Shown here piece by piece: positions 6,454 to 13,079 of a stretch of 29,913 nt of DNA (position 1 is the stretch's first letter; every line of letters starts with the position of its first letter). The stretch spans positions 1 to 29,913 of the IMG/VR virus record IMGVR_UViG_3300009474_000005. The stretch is one strand, 5' to 3'. A program made the position numbers and the translations under genes. The notes under the pieces are model-generated. The model ran no database searches and was not told the origin of the DNA. It worked only from the letters and a program-made list of their open reading frames with translations. The stretch comes from a virus.

Positions 6454-6463
6454 TGCACAGGTG
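6454..6463 (-). promoter_or_regulatory. CACNNGTGCA dyad site 3
   Basis: CACCTGTGCA on the minus strand (TGCACAGGTG on plus), about 105 bp before the RepL-like gene and just upstream of the long hairpin. Confidence 0.45.
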
Positions 6464-6483
6464 TTAAGTTCTCGGCGAGACAG

Positions 6484-6531
6484 GGCTCTCCACCACTGGG
6501 TTTCGCCGACCCAGAGGTGGGTTGTAGAGCC
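6484..6531 (+). ncRNA. Long imperfect hairpin in the leader of the RepL-like gene
   Basis: GGCTCT/AGAGCC (6 bp), CCACC/GGTGG (5 bp) and CTGGGT/ACCCAG (6 bp) stack into a 17-bp stem. It has one A.A mismatch, a 5-nt 3' bulge and a 7-nt loop (6502-6508). No T-run follows, so a terminator is unlikely. It could be a translational control structure, an antisense-RNA-type regulator or part of an origin. Confidence 0.5.
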
Positions 6532-6566
6532 AGTCAGCACCTAGGGGTGAGTCCCGTGCCAACCGC

Positions 6567-6929
6567 ATGAAAACTACCGAAGCAGCGAGGTTCGTGATGC
6601 TGCAGATCAACGACACCAGCCATGTCGTTTCCCTGTTTGGGAAGCGGCTGTTGCAACCCAGAGATGCCGGCGTCTTGCTGGCGTTGATGGCCCACACCGA
6701 CACCCTGACCGGTCGCATCCAGGTGACGGCCAATCACCTGGCGGAGGAGCTGCAATGCCAGCCGTCTGAGGTCCGCAATGCCTTCGCCCGGCTCAAGAAG
6801 AACCACCTGCTCAGGAAGGTGATGATCAAAGAGACCGGCCAATGGTTCTACCTGCTCAACCCCTGGATGGTTCAGAGCGGTAAACCCCAGGCGATTGGTC
6901 TGGCTATGAAGCAATTCCAGGAGGCCTGA
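6567..6929 (+). CDS. RepL-like winged-helix protein (possible replication initiator or regulator)
   Basis: 120 residues. RDAGVLLALMAHTD is followed by TGRIQVTANHLAEELQCQPSEVRNAFARLKKNHLL, a helix-turn-helix with recognition helix QPSEVRNAFARLKK, and then by a wing ending GQWFYLLNPWMV. This layout and the NP-x-hydrophobic end resemble the RepL family of plasmid replication proteins and related cyanobacterial winged-helix proteins. It either starts replication of a plasmid-like form or regulates the rightward block. There is no strong Shine-Dalgarno; the leader carries a long hairpin. The stop overlaps an ATG (TGATG) in frame with the next gene. Confidence 0.7.
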   Translation: MKTTEAARFVMLQINDTSHVVSLFGKRLLQPRDAGVLLALMAHTDTLTGRIQVTANHLAEELQCQPSEVRNAFARLKKNHLLRKVMIKETGQWFYLLNPWMVQSGKPQAIGLAMKQFQEA

Positions 6930-6942
6930 TGCCAACCCTGCA

Positions 6943-6955
6943 CCCAACAACCACC
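6943..6955 (+). promoter_or_regulatory. CCCAACAACCACC leader motif, copy 7
   Basis: Exact 13-mer directly abutting the ATG at 6956, and the only plus-strand copy. It shows that the motif follows start codons, not one strand. Confidence 0.6.
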
Positions 6956-7312
6956 ATGAAGCCCTTCCGCATCAGCCAGCTCAATGCCGCCCAGGTGGAG
7001 GCGGTGTTTAAGAGCGATCTCTTCTGCCAGCTCACCGATAGCCAGCTGGTGGCCCTGCACCACCGTTCTGAACAGCTGCAGGCCCTGGGACACCAGCAAC
7101 GCATCAAACGCCGCCGCAGACGCCTTTTGGCAGCCGCTGTGGTGGTGGGTGGGGTTGCATTGGCGCCCTACTGGGTGCAGGTGTTCACCGCTTTTGCACT
7201 GATGCTCGTGATCGTGCTGTGGGGACTGATCTGGTTTGGTGCCATCACGGCGATGTGGCATCTGGTCAGCCGGCTGTGGCGTGCTCTGACCGGATCGAAG
7301 TCTTTGCCTTAG
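6956..7312 (+). CDS. Hypothetical membrane protein
   Basis: 118 residues from the ATG at 6956, chosen because the leader motif ends there; an ATG at 6929 overlapping the previous stop would add 9 residues. A soluble N-terminal helical part (1-45) is followed by a basic RIKRRRRR segment and two membrane helices (about 54-70 and 74-100). The positive-inside rule puts both ends in the cytoplasm. Paired with the RepL-like gene, it could tether replication to the membrane or act in superinfection exclusion; neither is shown. Confidence 0.65.
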   Translation: MKPFRISQLNAAQVEAVFKSDLFCQLTDSQLVALHHRSEQLQALGHQQRIKRRRRRLLAAAVVVGGVALAPYWVQVFTAFALMLVIVLWGLIWFGAITAMWHLVSRLWRALTGSKSLP

Positions 7313-7348
7313 CCTGCCCCGCAGCAGCTAACAGGTGGTGCTGAGCTG

Positions 7349-7360
7349 CGAATCGATTCG
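7349..7360. repeat. Perfect 12-bp palindrome CGAATCGATTCG
   Basis: Lies in the gap after the membrane protein gene; a partial copy CTCGATTCGG follows at about 7377-7386. The function is unknown. Confidence 0.3.
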
Positions 7361-7393
7361 TGTGCCCTGAAAGCCCTCGATTCGGTTGTTGGG

Positions 7394-7435
7394 GGAAGCC
7401 CTCACTGTCTTTCGAGATGGTGGGGGCTTCCTTGT
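7394..7435 (+). terminator. Intrinsic terminator after the RepL-like/membrane pair
   Basis: GGAAGCCCTCAC (7394-7405) pairs with GTGGGGGCTTCC (7420-7431), 12 bp including one wobble. Inside the loop TCT-TTCG-AGA forms a UUCG-capped mini-stem, and TTGT follows. It separates the upstream pair from the terminase genes. Confidence 0.65.
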
Positions 7436-7461
7436 GGTCGGGCTCAGAATGAATTGCATCT

Positions 7462-7471
7462 CACCAGTGCA
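7462..7471 (+). promoter_or_regulatory. CACNNGTGCA dyad site 4
   Basis: CACCAGTGCA between the terminator and the ATG at 7475, with the dyad centre about 10 nt before the start codon. Confidence 0.5.
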
Positions 7472-7474
7472 CAA

Positions 7475-7699
7475 ATGCCTTATCTCACCAACGCCGAACG
7501 ATTGGAATTGGGCCTGATTGGCTCCAGCGTTCCCAGCGAAGAAGCGGTCGCTGCAGCAAAAGCGCAGCAAGAAGCCGTCAAAAGCCCAGCAACTGAAGCC
7601 GCGGCCAAGTCCGTCAAGCGTGCTCGCACCAAGAAGGGTGAGTTCAAAGGTGATGACCCCACCACGCCTGACGTGAACGAGGCCTTTGAGGCGGAATGA
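7475..7699 (+). CDS. Conserved cyanophage-type small protein
   Basis: 74 residues from the ATG at 7475; a TTG 21 nt upstream lies inside the dyad motif and is less likely. The N-terminus is MPYLTNAERLELGLIG, the middle is Ala/Glu-rich and basic, and the C-terminus GEFKGDDPTTPDVNEAFE resembles a tail found in small hypothetical proteins of marine cyanophages. The function is unknown. It begins the transcription unit leading into the terminase. Confidence 0.65.
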   Translation: MPYLTNAERLELGLIGSSVPSEEAVAAAKAQQEAVKSPATEAAAKSVKRARTKKGEFKGDDPTTPDVNEAFEAE

Positions 7700-7700
7700 G

Positions 7701-7871
7701 ATGGAACCCATCCACCAGCTGCAGATCCTCGACGACGGCTGCTACCGCGTCTCCCTGTCTGATGGGCGTTACTCGGTGAGCTGCACCGTCTCATCCATGC
7801 ACCTAGTGGAGGACAAGCAGCAACAGCTCGTGCGGGCACTCCAAGCCATGCAACAGCAACAGCAGGGATGA
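7701..7871 (+). CDS. Small hypothetical protein upstream of the large terminase
   Basis: 56 residues. The N-terminal half (ILDDGCYRVSLSDGRYSVSCTVSSMHLVEDK) looks like a small beta sheet and the C-terminus is a Gln-rich helix (QQQLVRALQAMQQQQQG). The ATG is 2 nt after the previous stop, and the TGA overlaps the terminase ATG (ATGA), so translation is probably coupled. Confidence 0.6.
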   Translation: MEPIHQLQILDDGCYRVSLSDGRYSVSCTVSSMHLVEDKQQQLVRALQAMQQQQQG

Positions 7872-9649
7872 ACTGGGAACCACTTCCGGAACCGCTCGAG
7901 CCGCTGGCGCATTTCGCCTGCTATGTCCTGCGTGAGCTCAACCTGGCTGATACACCAACCAAGCAACAGCTGGGCATCCTCCGTTACCTGGAGGGCGGCC
8001 CTGACCGGCAGATCATCACCGCCTACCGCGGTTGCGGGAAGTCCACCCTGACCGGCATCTATGCCCTGTGGCGGTTGCGGCGGGATCCCTTCAGGGAGAA
8101 GATCCTGCTGGTGGGTGCCACGGCCGATAAGGCGGTGGAGATCAGCAACTGGATGCTGCGCCTGGTGCGCGACATCGACATCCTCCAGTGCCTGCAACCT
8201 GAGACCGATGGCCGCAGTTCGGTGCAGGCCTGGGATGTGGGGCCGGCAATCGTCGACCAGAGCCCGAGTGTCCGCGCTGTGGGAATTCTGTCCCCCTCGC
8301 TGACCGGCAAACGCTGTACCTGCGCGATCGCGGACGACATCGAGACCCTGGCCAACTCGATCACGCCGCTGAAGCAAGAACGATTGGCCGCGGCCATCAC
8401 CGAACTGGAGGCGATCAGGAAGCCAGAGGTGGCGGGCGAGCTGCCGAAGCAGACGATCTTCCTGGGCACGCCGCACCTGGAGTCAAGCCTCTACCTGCGA
8501 ATGAGGAGAGAGCGGAACTACCAACAGCGGTTCTGGCCGGCCCGCTACCCCAACCCGGGGGATGACGATGAATGGGATTGCTACGAGGGCTGCCTCGACC
8601 CGCTGATCGCGGCTGAGGTGGAGGAGAACCCTGTCATCAAGGGTGAGCCGACAGATCCTGAGCGCTTCGGCCACGACGAGCTGCTGCGCCGGGAGATGTC
8701 CATGACCCGGGCATCGGTGCAGCTGCAGTTCCAGCTCAACTGCCGGCTGTCGACCCTTGATCGCTATCCGATCAGGCTGGGCGATCTGATCGTGATGGAT
8801 CTCGACGGCAAGGCGCTGCCGGAGGTGGTGAGCTGGGCTTCAGGGCCTGATCAGCGCATCAACGATCTGGTGTGCGTTGGCCTGGGTGCTGACCGGCATT
8901 ACCACCGGCCGATGCTTAGCCAGGGCTGGATCAGCCAACAGGAGACCTGGCGGTGCGTGATGGCAATCGACCCATCCGGCCGCGGTGCCGATGAACTGGC
9001 CTGGGCCGTGGTGGCTGAGCTCAACGGCAACATGTTTGTGTTGGAGAGCGGTGGCACCACCCAGGGCTATGCCGAGGAGGTGCTGCGGATGCTGGCCGAC
9101 CGTGCTCGCCGCTGGGGCGTGAACCAGACCGTGGTGGAGAGCAACTTCGGAGACGGCATGTTCGAGGCCCTGTTGTCACCGGTGATGAACCGGGTGCATC
9201 CCAATCCGATCGAGGCCATCCGGGTTTCGATGCAGAAGGAACGGCGGATCGTGGATGTGATCGCACCGATCGTGCAGCAGCACCGGCTGGTGGTGGGCAG
9301 CGAGCTGATCAGGAAGGACTACCGGGAGGCCGAGCGGAACGCTGACAACGGCCACCAGCGCTCACTGATGTACCAGCTGAGCCGCATCACGACCGAGCGC
9401 GGGGCCCTGGTGCACGACGACCGGATCGATGCGCTGGCCCTGGCCCTGCAGTTCTTCACTGAAGCCGCCGCCCAGGACCAGCGCAAGGCCCAGGCCAACC
9501 GTCAGGCCGAGCTGGAGGACTGGACCCGCCAGGCCTTCTTCGATGAGACAGGGGCCAGCATTGATGCGCTGGCCCTGGGCTTCAGGCCATCTCCTCGTGG
9601 CCGGGCTTACGGCGGGGTGAAGCGTCCGGCTGTTGGGGCTGGCGGATAG
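7868..9649 (+). CDS. terL: Large terminase subunit (T7 gp19-like)
   Basis: 593 residues, close to T7 gp19 (586). Walker A-type AYRGCGKS is at 52-59, Walker B CAIADD with acidic residues at 156-157, and a coupling TIFLGTP segment follows. The RNase H-like nuclease domain shows AIDPSGRGADE (Asp368), ESNFGDGMFE and DDRIDALALAL. It would cut concatemers and pump DNA into proheads through the portal. Unlike T7, where it is the last late gene, it lies upstream of the RNA polymerase. Its last 68 bp overlap an opposite-strand gene. Confidence 0.93.
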   Translation: MNWEPLPEPLEPLAHFACYVLRELNLADTPTKQQLGILRYLEGGPDRQIITAYRGCGKSTLTGIYALWRLRRDPFREKILLVGATADKAVEISNWMLRLVRDIDILQCLQPETDGRSSVQAWDVGPAIVDQSPSVRAVGILSPSLTGKRCTCAIADDIETLANSITPLKQERLAAAITELEAIRKPEVAGELPKQTIFLGTPHLESSLYLRMRRERNYQQRFWPARYPNPGDDDEWDCYEGCLDPLIAAEVEENPVIKGEPTDPERFGHDELLRREMSMTRASVQLQFQLNCRLSTLDRYPIRLGDLIVMDLDGKALPEVVSWASGPDQRINDLVCVGLGADRHYHRPMLSQGWISQQETWRCVMAIDPSGRGADELAWAVVAELNGNMFVLESGGTTQGYAEEVLRMLADRARRWGVNQTVVESNFGDGMFEALLSPVMNRVHPNPIEAIRVSMQKERRIVDVIAPIVQQHRLVVGSELIRKDYREAERNADNGHQRSLMYQLSRITTERGALVHDDRIDALALALQFFTEAAAQDQRKAQANRQAELEDWTRQAFFDETGASIDALALGFRPSPRGRAYGGVKRPAVGAGG

Positions 9650-9878
9650 GCACCACTTTCTCCTGCAGGGTGGAGAAGTCGAGCTTGCCGGCCATACGCG
9701 ACTTCAGCGCCTGGGTGTCGGCCTCCGCCAGGCTGGCGGTGATGGAGTTCTGCTTCAGCAGCTGCAGGGCTAGCCGCAGATCCTCTGGTTCACCACCCAG
9801 CTCAACGCGCTGTTTGATCGTCTTGATGACGCTGGAGTGAAGGTCCTGGAGGTCTTGCGAGATGTCGTGTTCAGCCAT
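9582..9878 (-). CDS. Probable small terminase subunit
   Basis: 98 residues from the ATG at 9878; a TTG at 9887 has better Shine-Dalgarno spacing (GGAGG 10 nt upstream). HDISQDLQDLHSSVIKTIKQRVELGGEPEDLRLALQLLKQNSITASL matches the pattern of phage small terminases, with a helical oligomerisation region followed by a xLLKxNxIxA motif and a short tail. It would recognise phage DNA and load the large subunit. The size fits T7 gp18 (89). It is convergent with, and overlaps, the large terminase gene, an unusual arrangement. The call rests on pattern and context only. Confidence 0.5.
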   Translation of the reverse strand: MAEHDISQDLQDLHSSVIKTIKQRVELGGEPEDLRLALQLLKQNSITASLAEADTQALKSRMAGKLDFSTLQEKVVPIRQPQQPDASPRRKPGHEEMA

Positions 9879-9916
9879 GACGCGCAATGGCGATTTGCCT
9901 CCAGTATCGCGCTGGT

Positions 9917-10231
9917 TCAAATCACCATCTTGGTGCTGAGGGCTGGGTCATCCTCGTGATCGATGGGATCAAAGCTGGTGCCTTCTGGCAGCTCGGGCTT
10001 TTCATGCTTCTCCTGCTTGGCCTGATCTGCGGCCTGCAGTGAGGCCAACCATGAATCGAGCGACTCACGGCGGGCGCCCTTGGCGTAGACATCGATGAAC
10101 TTGCGCAGCTGGCCTGGGTCGCGGAAGAACATGCTGACGCCCCTTTTGTAGGCCACGTAATAGCGGCCGTTCCAGTCAGGGCCGGTTTCAATCGAGATGC
10201 CGCCCGGGAGATGAAGGGACTCTCTTTTCAT
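9917..10231 (-). CDS. Hypothetical protein next to the small terminase
   Basis: 104 residues from the ATG at 10231. A beta-rich N-terminus (SIETGPDWNGRYYVAYKRGVSMFF) leads into a helical part (DPGQLRKFIDVYAKGARRESLDSWLASLQ) and an acidic tail. The family is not recognised. It is the first gene of a two-gene leftward unit starting in the divergent control region. Confidence 0.6.
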   Translation of the reverse strand: MKRESLHLPGGISIETGPDWNGRYYVAYKRGVSMFFRDPGQLRKFIDVYAKGARRESLDSWLASLQAADQAKQEKHEKPELPEGTSFDPIDHEDDPALSTKMVI

Positions 10232-10261
10232 CTCGACCAAAGCGTTTGGTCAGTTGTAGCT

Positions 10262-10271
10262 CACAGGTGCA
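10262..10271 (+). promoter_or_regulatory. CACNNGTGCA dyad site 5
   Basis: CACAGGTGCA, 31 bp upstream of the leftward gene at 10231 and 66 bp before the rightward small gene at 10337. Confidence 0.45.
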
Positions 10272-10282
10272 TGGTTGGTATT

Positions 10283-10310
10283 TTGCGTAACTGCAACGGT
10301 TAGTTACAGT
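10283..10310 (+). promoter_or_regulatory. Divergent-region promoter/operator with inverted repeat
   Basis: GTAACT (10287-10292) and AGTTAC (10302-10307) form a 6-bp inverted repeat with a 9-nt spacer. It overlaps a possible weak sigma-70-like promoter: TTGCGT (10283-10288), 16-nt spacer, TACAGT (10305-10310). Transcription would start about 20 bp before the small gene at 10337. A repressor bound here could block it. Confidence 0.4.
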
Positions 10311-10336
10311 TTCTCCAATCCCTGCTGGAGGTCTCA

Positions 10337-10507
10337 ATGACCGCCGCACAACGAGAGGTTCAACAACTGAGGAGGCAGCTGGCCGAGTCTGGGGCCGATC
10401 CGTTCCAGGTGGCCGCCGAGGCCCTGGAGGCTGCCAGCCGGTATCGCCGGCTGCTCGAGCAATCCCAGTCTCGATTCGTCAGTAATGTGCCTGCGTCCAC
10501 CGGGTGA
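10337..10507 (+). CDS. Small helical hypothetical protein
   Basis: 56 residues. The ATG is preceded by GGAGG with 6-nt spacing, one of the best ribosome sites in the window. The sequence is a single long amphipathic helix region (REVQQLRRQLAE, then PFQVAAEALEAASRYRRLLEQ). An early regulator or inhibitor peptide is possible; the function is unknown. It lies directly after the inverted repeat operator. Confidence 0.55.
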   Translation: MTAAQREVQQLRRQLAESGADPFQVAAEALEAASRYRRLLEQSQSRFVSNVPASTG

Positions 10508-10513
10508 GTTTTT

Positions 10514-10532
10514 CTGCCGAGAAAATCGGCAG
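10514..10532. other. Perfect hairpin CTGCCGA-N5-TCGGCAG
   Basis: A 7-bp stem with loop GAAAA, preceded by five T (10509-10513) on the plus strand. On the minus strand five A follow it, so it is not a minus-strand terminator; on plus only TCTGCTT follows. It could be a weak terminator after the small gene, or an arm of an attachment site. Confidence 0.35.
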
Positions 10533-10585
10533 TCTGCTTACGGTGGCTCTGCTTGGGATTCTCCAAATCCCTTGCAGCGCAAGGC

Positions 10586-10626
10586 GGGAGCATGGCGGAA
10601 TTGGCATACGCAGCGGACTTAAAAAG
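10586..10626 (+). other. Partial tRNA-Leu(UAA)-like sequence, candidate attachment site
   Basis: The stretch has tRNA-Leu features in order: a 7-nt acceptor-like segment, TG (10593-10594), D-arm GCGGAATTGGCATACGC, A, anticodon 5' strand GCGGA and loop CTTAAAA (anticodon UAA). After the loop, the 3' strand is AGCGC instead of the required TCCGC, and no variable arm, T-arm or 3' acceptor follows. It is therefore a 5' half, as expected for a phage attP. Cyanopodovirus P-SSP7 is known to carry a 42-bp match to its host's tRNA-Leu. Confidence 0.65.
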
Positions 10627-10704
10627 CGCTTCGCACCAATGCACCACTGCAGAGTAAACGGCCAGAACAGGCCATAACTGGTATCTGCTGCCCATGGCAG
10701 AACT

Positions 10705-13059
10705 GTGCACAGGTGGGGTGGAATTGCTGCTGAAAGCAGTGAGTTCTGCACGTTGGACATCAAAAAAGGCGCATCCACACCTGTGGACGAACTGCATCGG
10801 CAGAGGCAAATCAGGGAAGAACAGCGAGCAGAACAGCGTGGCCGGGTTAGCTATCAGCAGCTGATCGCCCAGGGGCGCGAGGGCAGCACGGCCTACGGCG
10901 CGGCCCTGTTCCGTCTCTATGGGGAATCGGTGAATGTGGCGTTGGATGCACTGCTCACCCGGCTGCTGGACAACCCCCACATGGCAGGGAAGCACATGGG
11001 GGCATGGCCATTACTGCTGCACTTCTGTGATCGAGGTCCGCGGTCGATTGCGGCCATCGCGTTGGCGGTGGTGATCGATGGCATCAGTACACGGCCGCGG
11101 CGAGCGGACTTAGCCAAGCGAATTGGCCAGGCCCTGCAGGACGAGCTGAAGGCCACCCGTCTGTATCAGCAGAAGGGTGTGGTGCTGATGAGCACGCTCA
11201 AGAAGAAATACGGCCGCAAGACCGTCTCGAACCGGATCCTCAATGAGCTGTCTGTGGATCCAAGGGGCTGGACCCAGAAGGAGCGGCGAGAGCTGGGATT
11301 GCTGCTGCTCGAGGTCATTGCCGCCAACACCACGTTGATTCGCTTCACCAGCGATCGCGTGCCGCTGGTGGAGGCCACGGAGGACGCGCTCGAGGTGGTG
11401 CGGCTGAACCCGCCACGACCGTTACCAGTGCGGATGCTGCCGTCGCTGTTGCCGCCTGAGCCCTGGACGGATGTTGTTCGCGGCACGCGGTCGCTGGTGT
11501 CCAGTCGCAAGCCGCTGGATCTGAGCCACATAACGGCCGAGTCGGTGAAGACCGCGATTGAAGTGGCGAACTATGTCGAGCAGCAGCAGCTGGAGATCGA
11601 TCCATGGATGGTCGAGCTGCAGCGCGTCGCCTGGGACGCCAACCTGCCGGCCCTGTTCGCCGTGCGCCGTGACCCTGAGGAAGCGTGGCTGGCCCACATG
11701 CAGGCTGCCCAGCGGGCGCGGATTGAGGATGCGATTCGCCAGGCCGAGGAGGTTGGTGCATACCCGATCTGGCTTGAGCACGATTTCGATTTCAGGGGTC
11801 GCCTCTATTGCGGCAGCCGAATCGCTGGCCATCAAGGGCCTGATCACCAGAAAGCGCTGATCTCGTTCGCGCAGCGCGAGCCGGTTGATGAGCAGGCCCT
11901 GGTGCAGATGCTGCAGGCCGCGGCCGGACACTACGGGTTGGGTCATTCCAGCTGGGCTGAGCGTGCGGCCTGGGGGAGAGAGAACCTGCCGTTGATCACG
12001 TCGGTGGCTGAGAGCCCGCTGGATCAGCTGGATCTGTGGAAGGGTGCCAAGGAGCCATGGCAGTTCCTGCAGCTGGCCAAGGCAATCCACCAGGTGCTGC
12101 AGGGCGACACCAGCAGTGGTGTGCCGGTTCGTTTCGACCAGACCTGTAGCGGGCTGGGAATCATTGCGGCGCTCACGCGCGATCACTCGCTGGCCCTGGC
12201 CACCAATGTGATCGGCGATCACCGCAACGACCTCTACGCCCACGTGGCAGGGCGACTGACGGAGTTGTTGCAGGCCGATCTGGACAGCTTCGACTTCAGA
12301 GACCAGCGCTATGCCGAGCTGTGGCTGAAGCACGGTGTGGACCGATCGCTGGCGAAGGGGCCAGTGATGACCACGGTGTACGGCGCCAAGCACTTCGGGC
12401 TGGTTGAGCAGCTGGTGGCCCACCTGCAGGGAGCCAATCCTGATCAGCCAGTGGGGCGATGGGAGAAGGAATACACCGTGCCGGCGCAGTACCTGGCGCG
12501 AAAGCTCAATCTGGTCATCGGCACCGAGCTGCGCAGCTGCATTGCCGTTGAGACGTGGCTGCGGGACGTGAGCAGCCGCTGCCTGCGCAAGCAGCAACCG
12601 ATCCGCTGGAACAGCCCGTCGGGATTCCCGATTCGCCTGGGCAGCCTGATGGAGGAGACCCAGAAAGTGGGCACGGTGATCAATGGCTCACGGCGCTGGA
12701 AGCGCGTGGATGCCAGCTACGAGCCGGGCCAGCTGAGCGCCCGTGTGACCAACCGGGGCATCACGGCCAACGCCATCCACACATTCGATGCAGCCTTCTG
12801 CCACCAAATGGTTCTCACTTGTGCATCTGTGCAGGCGCCCGTGTTGACCAACCACGACTGCTTCGCCACAACGCCTGCTCGAGCGGCCTGGCTGCATGGC
12901 GTGTTGCATAGCGAGCTGCGAGAGATGTATCAGCAGGATTGGCTGTCTGAGATCCAAGTAGAAGCCAGTCGCAATGCTCGTCTGCGCCTAGGTGCCCCGC
13001 CAATGGTCGGCGATTTATGCGCAAATCAGATCGGCGAAAACCCCTATTGCTTCAGCTGA
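10705..13059 (+). CDS. Single-subunit DNA-directed RNA polymerase (T7 gp1-like)
   Basis: Up to 784 residues, against 883 in T7. Motif A is RFDQTCSGLG with Asp478 (T7 Asp537). Motif B is RSLAKGPVMTTVYGAKHFG with Lys551 and Tyr559 (T7 Lys631, Tyr639). Motif C is NHDCFAT with Asp718 (T7 Asp812). PIRWNSPSGFPI and the terminal NPYCFS also match the family; the aromatic C-terminal foot contributes to catalysis. It would transcribe phage middle and late genes from its own promoters. The start is uncertain: GTG 10705 overlaps a dyad site, and TTG 10753 or GTG 10783 are alternatives. The N-terminal domain is shortened relative to T7. Confidence 0.95.
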   Translation: MHRWGGIAAESSEFCTLDIKKGASTPVDELHRQRQIREEQRAEQRGRVSYQQLIAQGREGSTAYGAALFRLYGESVNVALDALLTRLLDNPHMAGKHMGAWPLLLHFCDRGPRSIAAIALAVVIDGISTRPRRADLAKRIGQALQDELKATRLYQQKGVVLMSTLKKKYGRKTVSNRILNELSVDPRGWTQKERRELGLLLLEVIAANTTLIRFTSDRVPLVEATEDALEVVRLNPPRPLPVRMLPSLLPPEPWTDVVRGTRSLVSSRKPLDLSHITAESVKTAIEVANYVEQQQLEIDPWMVELQRVAWDANLPALFAVRRDPEEAWLAHMQAAQRARIEDAIRQAEEVGAYPIWLEHDFDFRGRLYCGSRIAGHQGPDHQKALISFAQREPVDEQALVQMLQAAAGHYGLGHSSWAERAAWGRENLPLITSVAESPLDQLDLWKGAKEPWQFLQLAKAIHQVLQGDTSSGVPVRFDQTCSGLGIIAALTRDHSLALATNVIGDHRNDLYAHVAGRLTELLQADLDSFDFRDQRYAELWLKHGVDRSLAKGPVMTTVYGAKHFGLVEQLVAHLQGANPDQPVGRWEKEYTVPAQYLARKLNLVIGTELRSCIAVETWLRDVSSRCLRKQQPIRWNSPSGFPIRLGSLMEETQKVGTVINGSRRWKRVDASYEPGQLSARVTNRGITANAIHTFDAAFCHQMVLTCASVQAPVLTNHDCFATTPARAAWLHGVLHSELREMYQQDWLSEIQVEASRNARLRLGAPPMVGDLCANQIGENPYCFS
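10706..10715 (-). promoter_or_regulatory. CACNNGTGCA dyad site 6
   Basis: CACCTGTGCA on the minus strand, overlapping the first possible start codon of the RNA polymerase. The 17 nt CACCTGTGCACAGTTCT (minus 10715-10699) also occur on plus at 5786-5802. Confidence 0.45.
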
Positions 13060-13079
13060 TCTCGTGATGAACCCAATCG

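Larger units (their letters stand above)
5890..6566. other. Non-coding control region between the leftward and rightward blocks
   Basis: About 680 bp without a convincing gene: ORFs here are Pro/Ser/Arg-rich shadows of a skewed sequence. It contains G-runs (6202-6304), a short AT-rich stretch (about 6388-6425), a CACNNGTGCA site, a long hairpin (6484-6531) and a CACCTAGGGGTGAGTCC segment at 6539-6555. Because a RepL-like gene follows, a replication origin is possible, but no iterons or DnaA boxes are obvious. Confidence 0.5.

Noticed and set aside
5820-6544. ORFs on both strands in the control region (5820-6380, 6209-6544, 6253-6540)
   Set aside because: Pro/Cys/Gly-rich shadows of skewed DNA, no ribosome sites, no recognisable protein.
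10586-10670. A complete tRNA-Leu gene
   Set aside because: After the anticodon loop the 3' stem strand does not pair, and there is no T-arm or 3' acceptor strand, so only a 5' half is present.
10360-10995. Minus-strand ORF opposite the tRNA-like region and polymerase start
   Set aside because: It crosses the hairpin, the tRNA fragment and the real polymerase frame; its composition is not protein-like.
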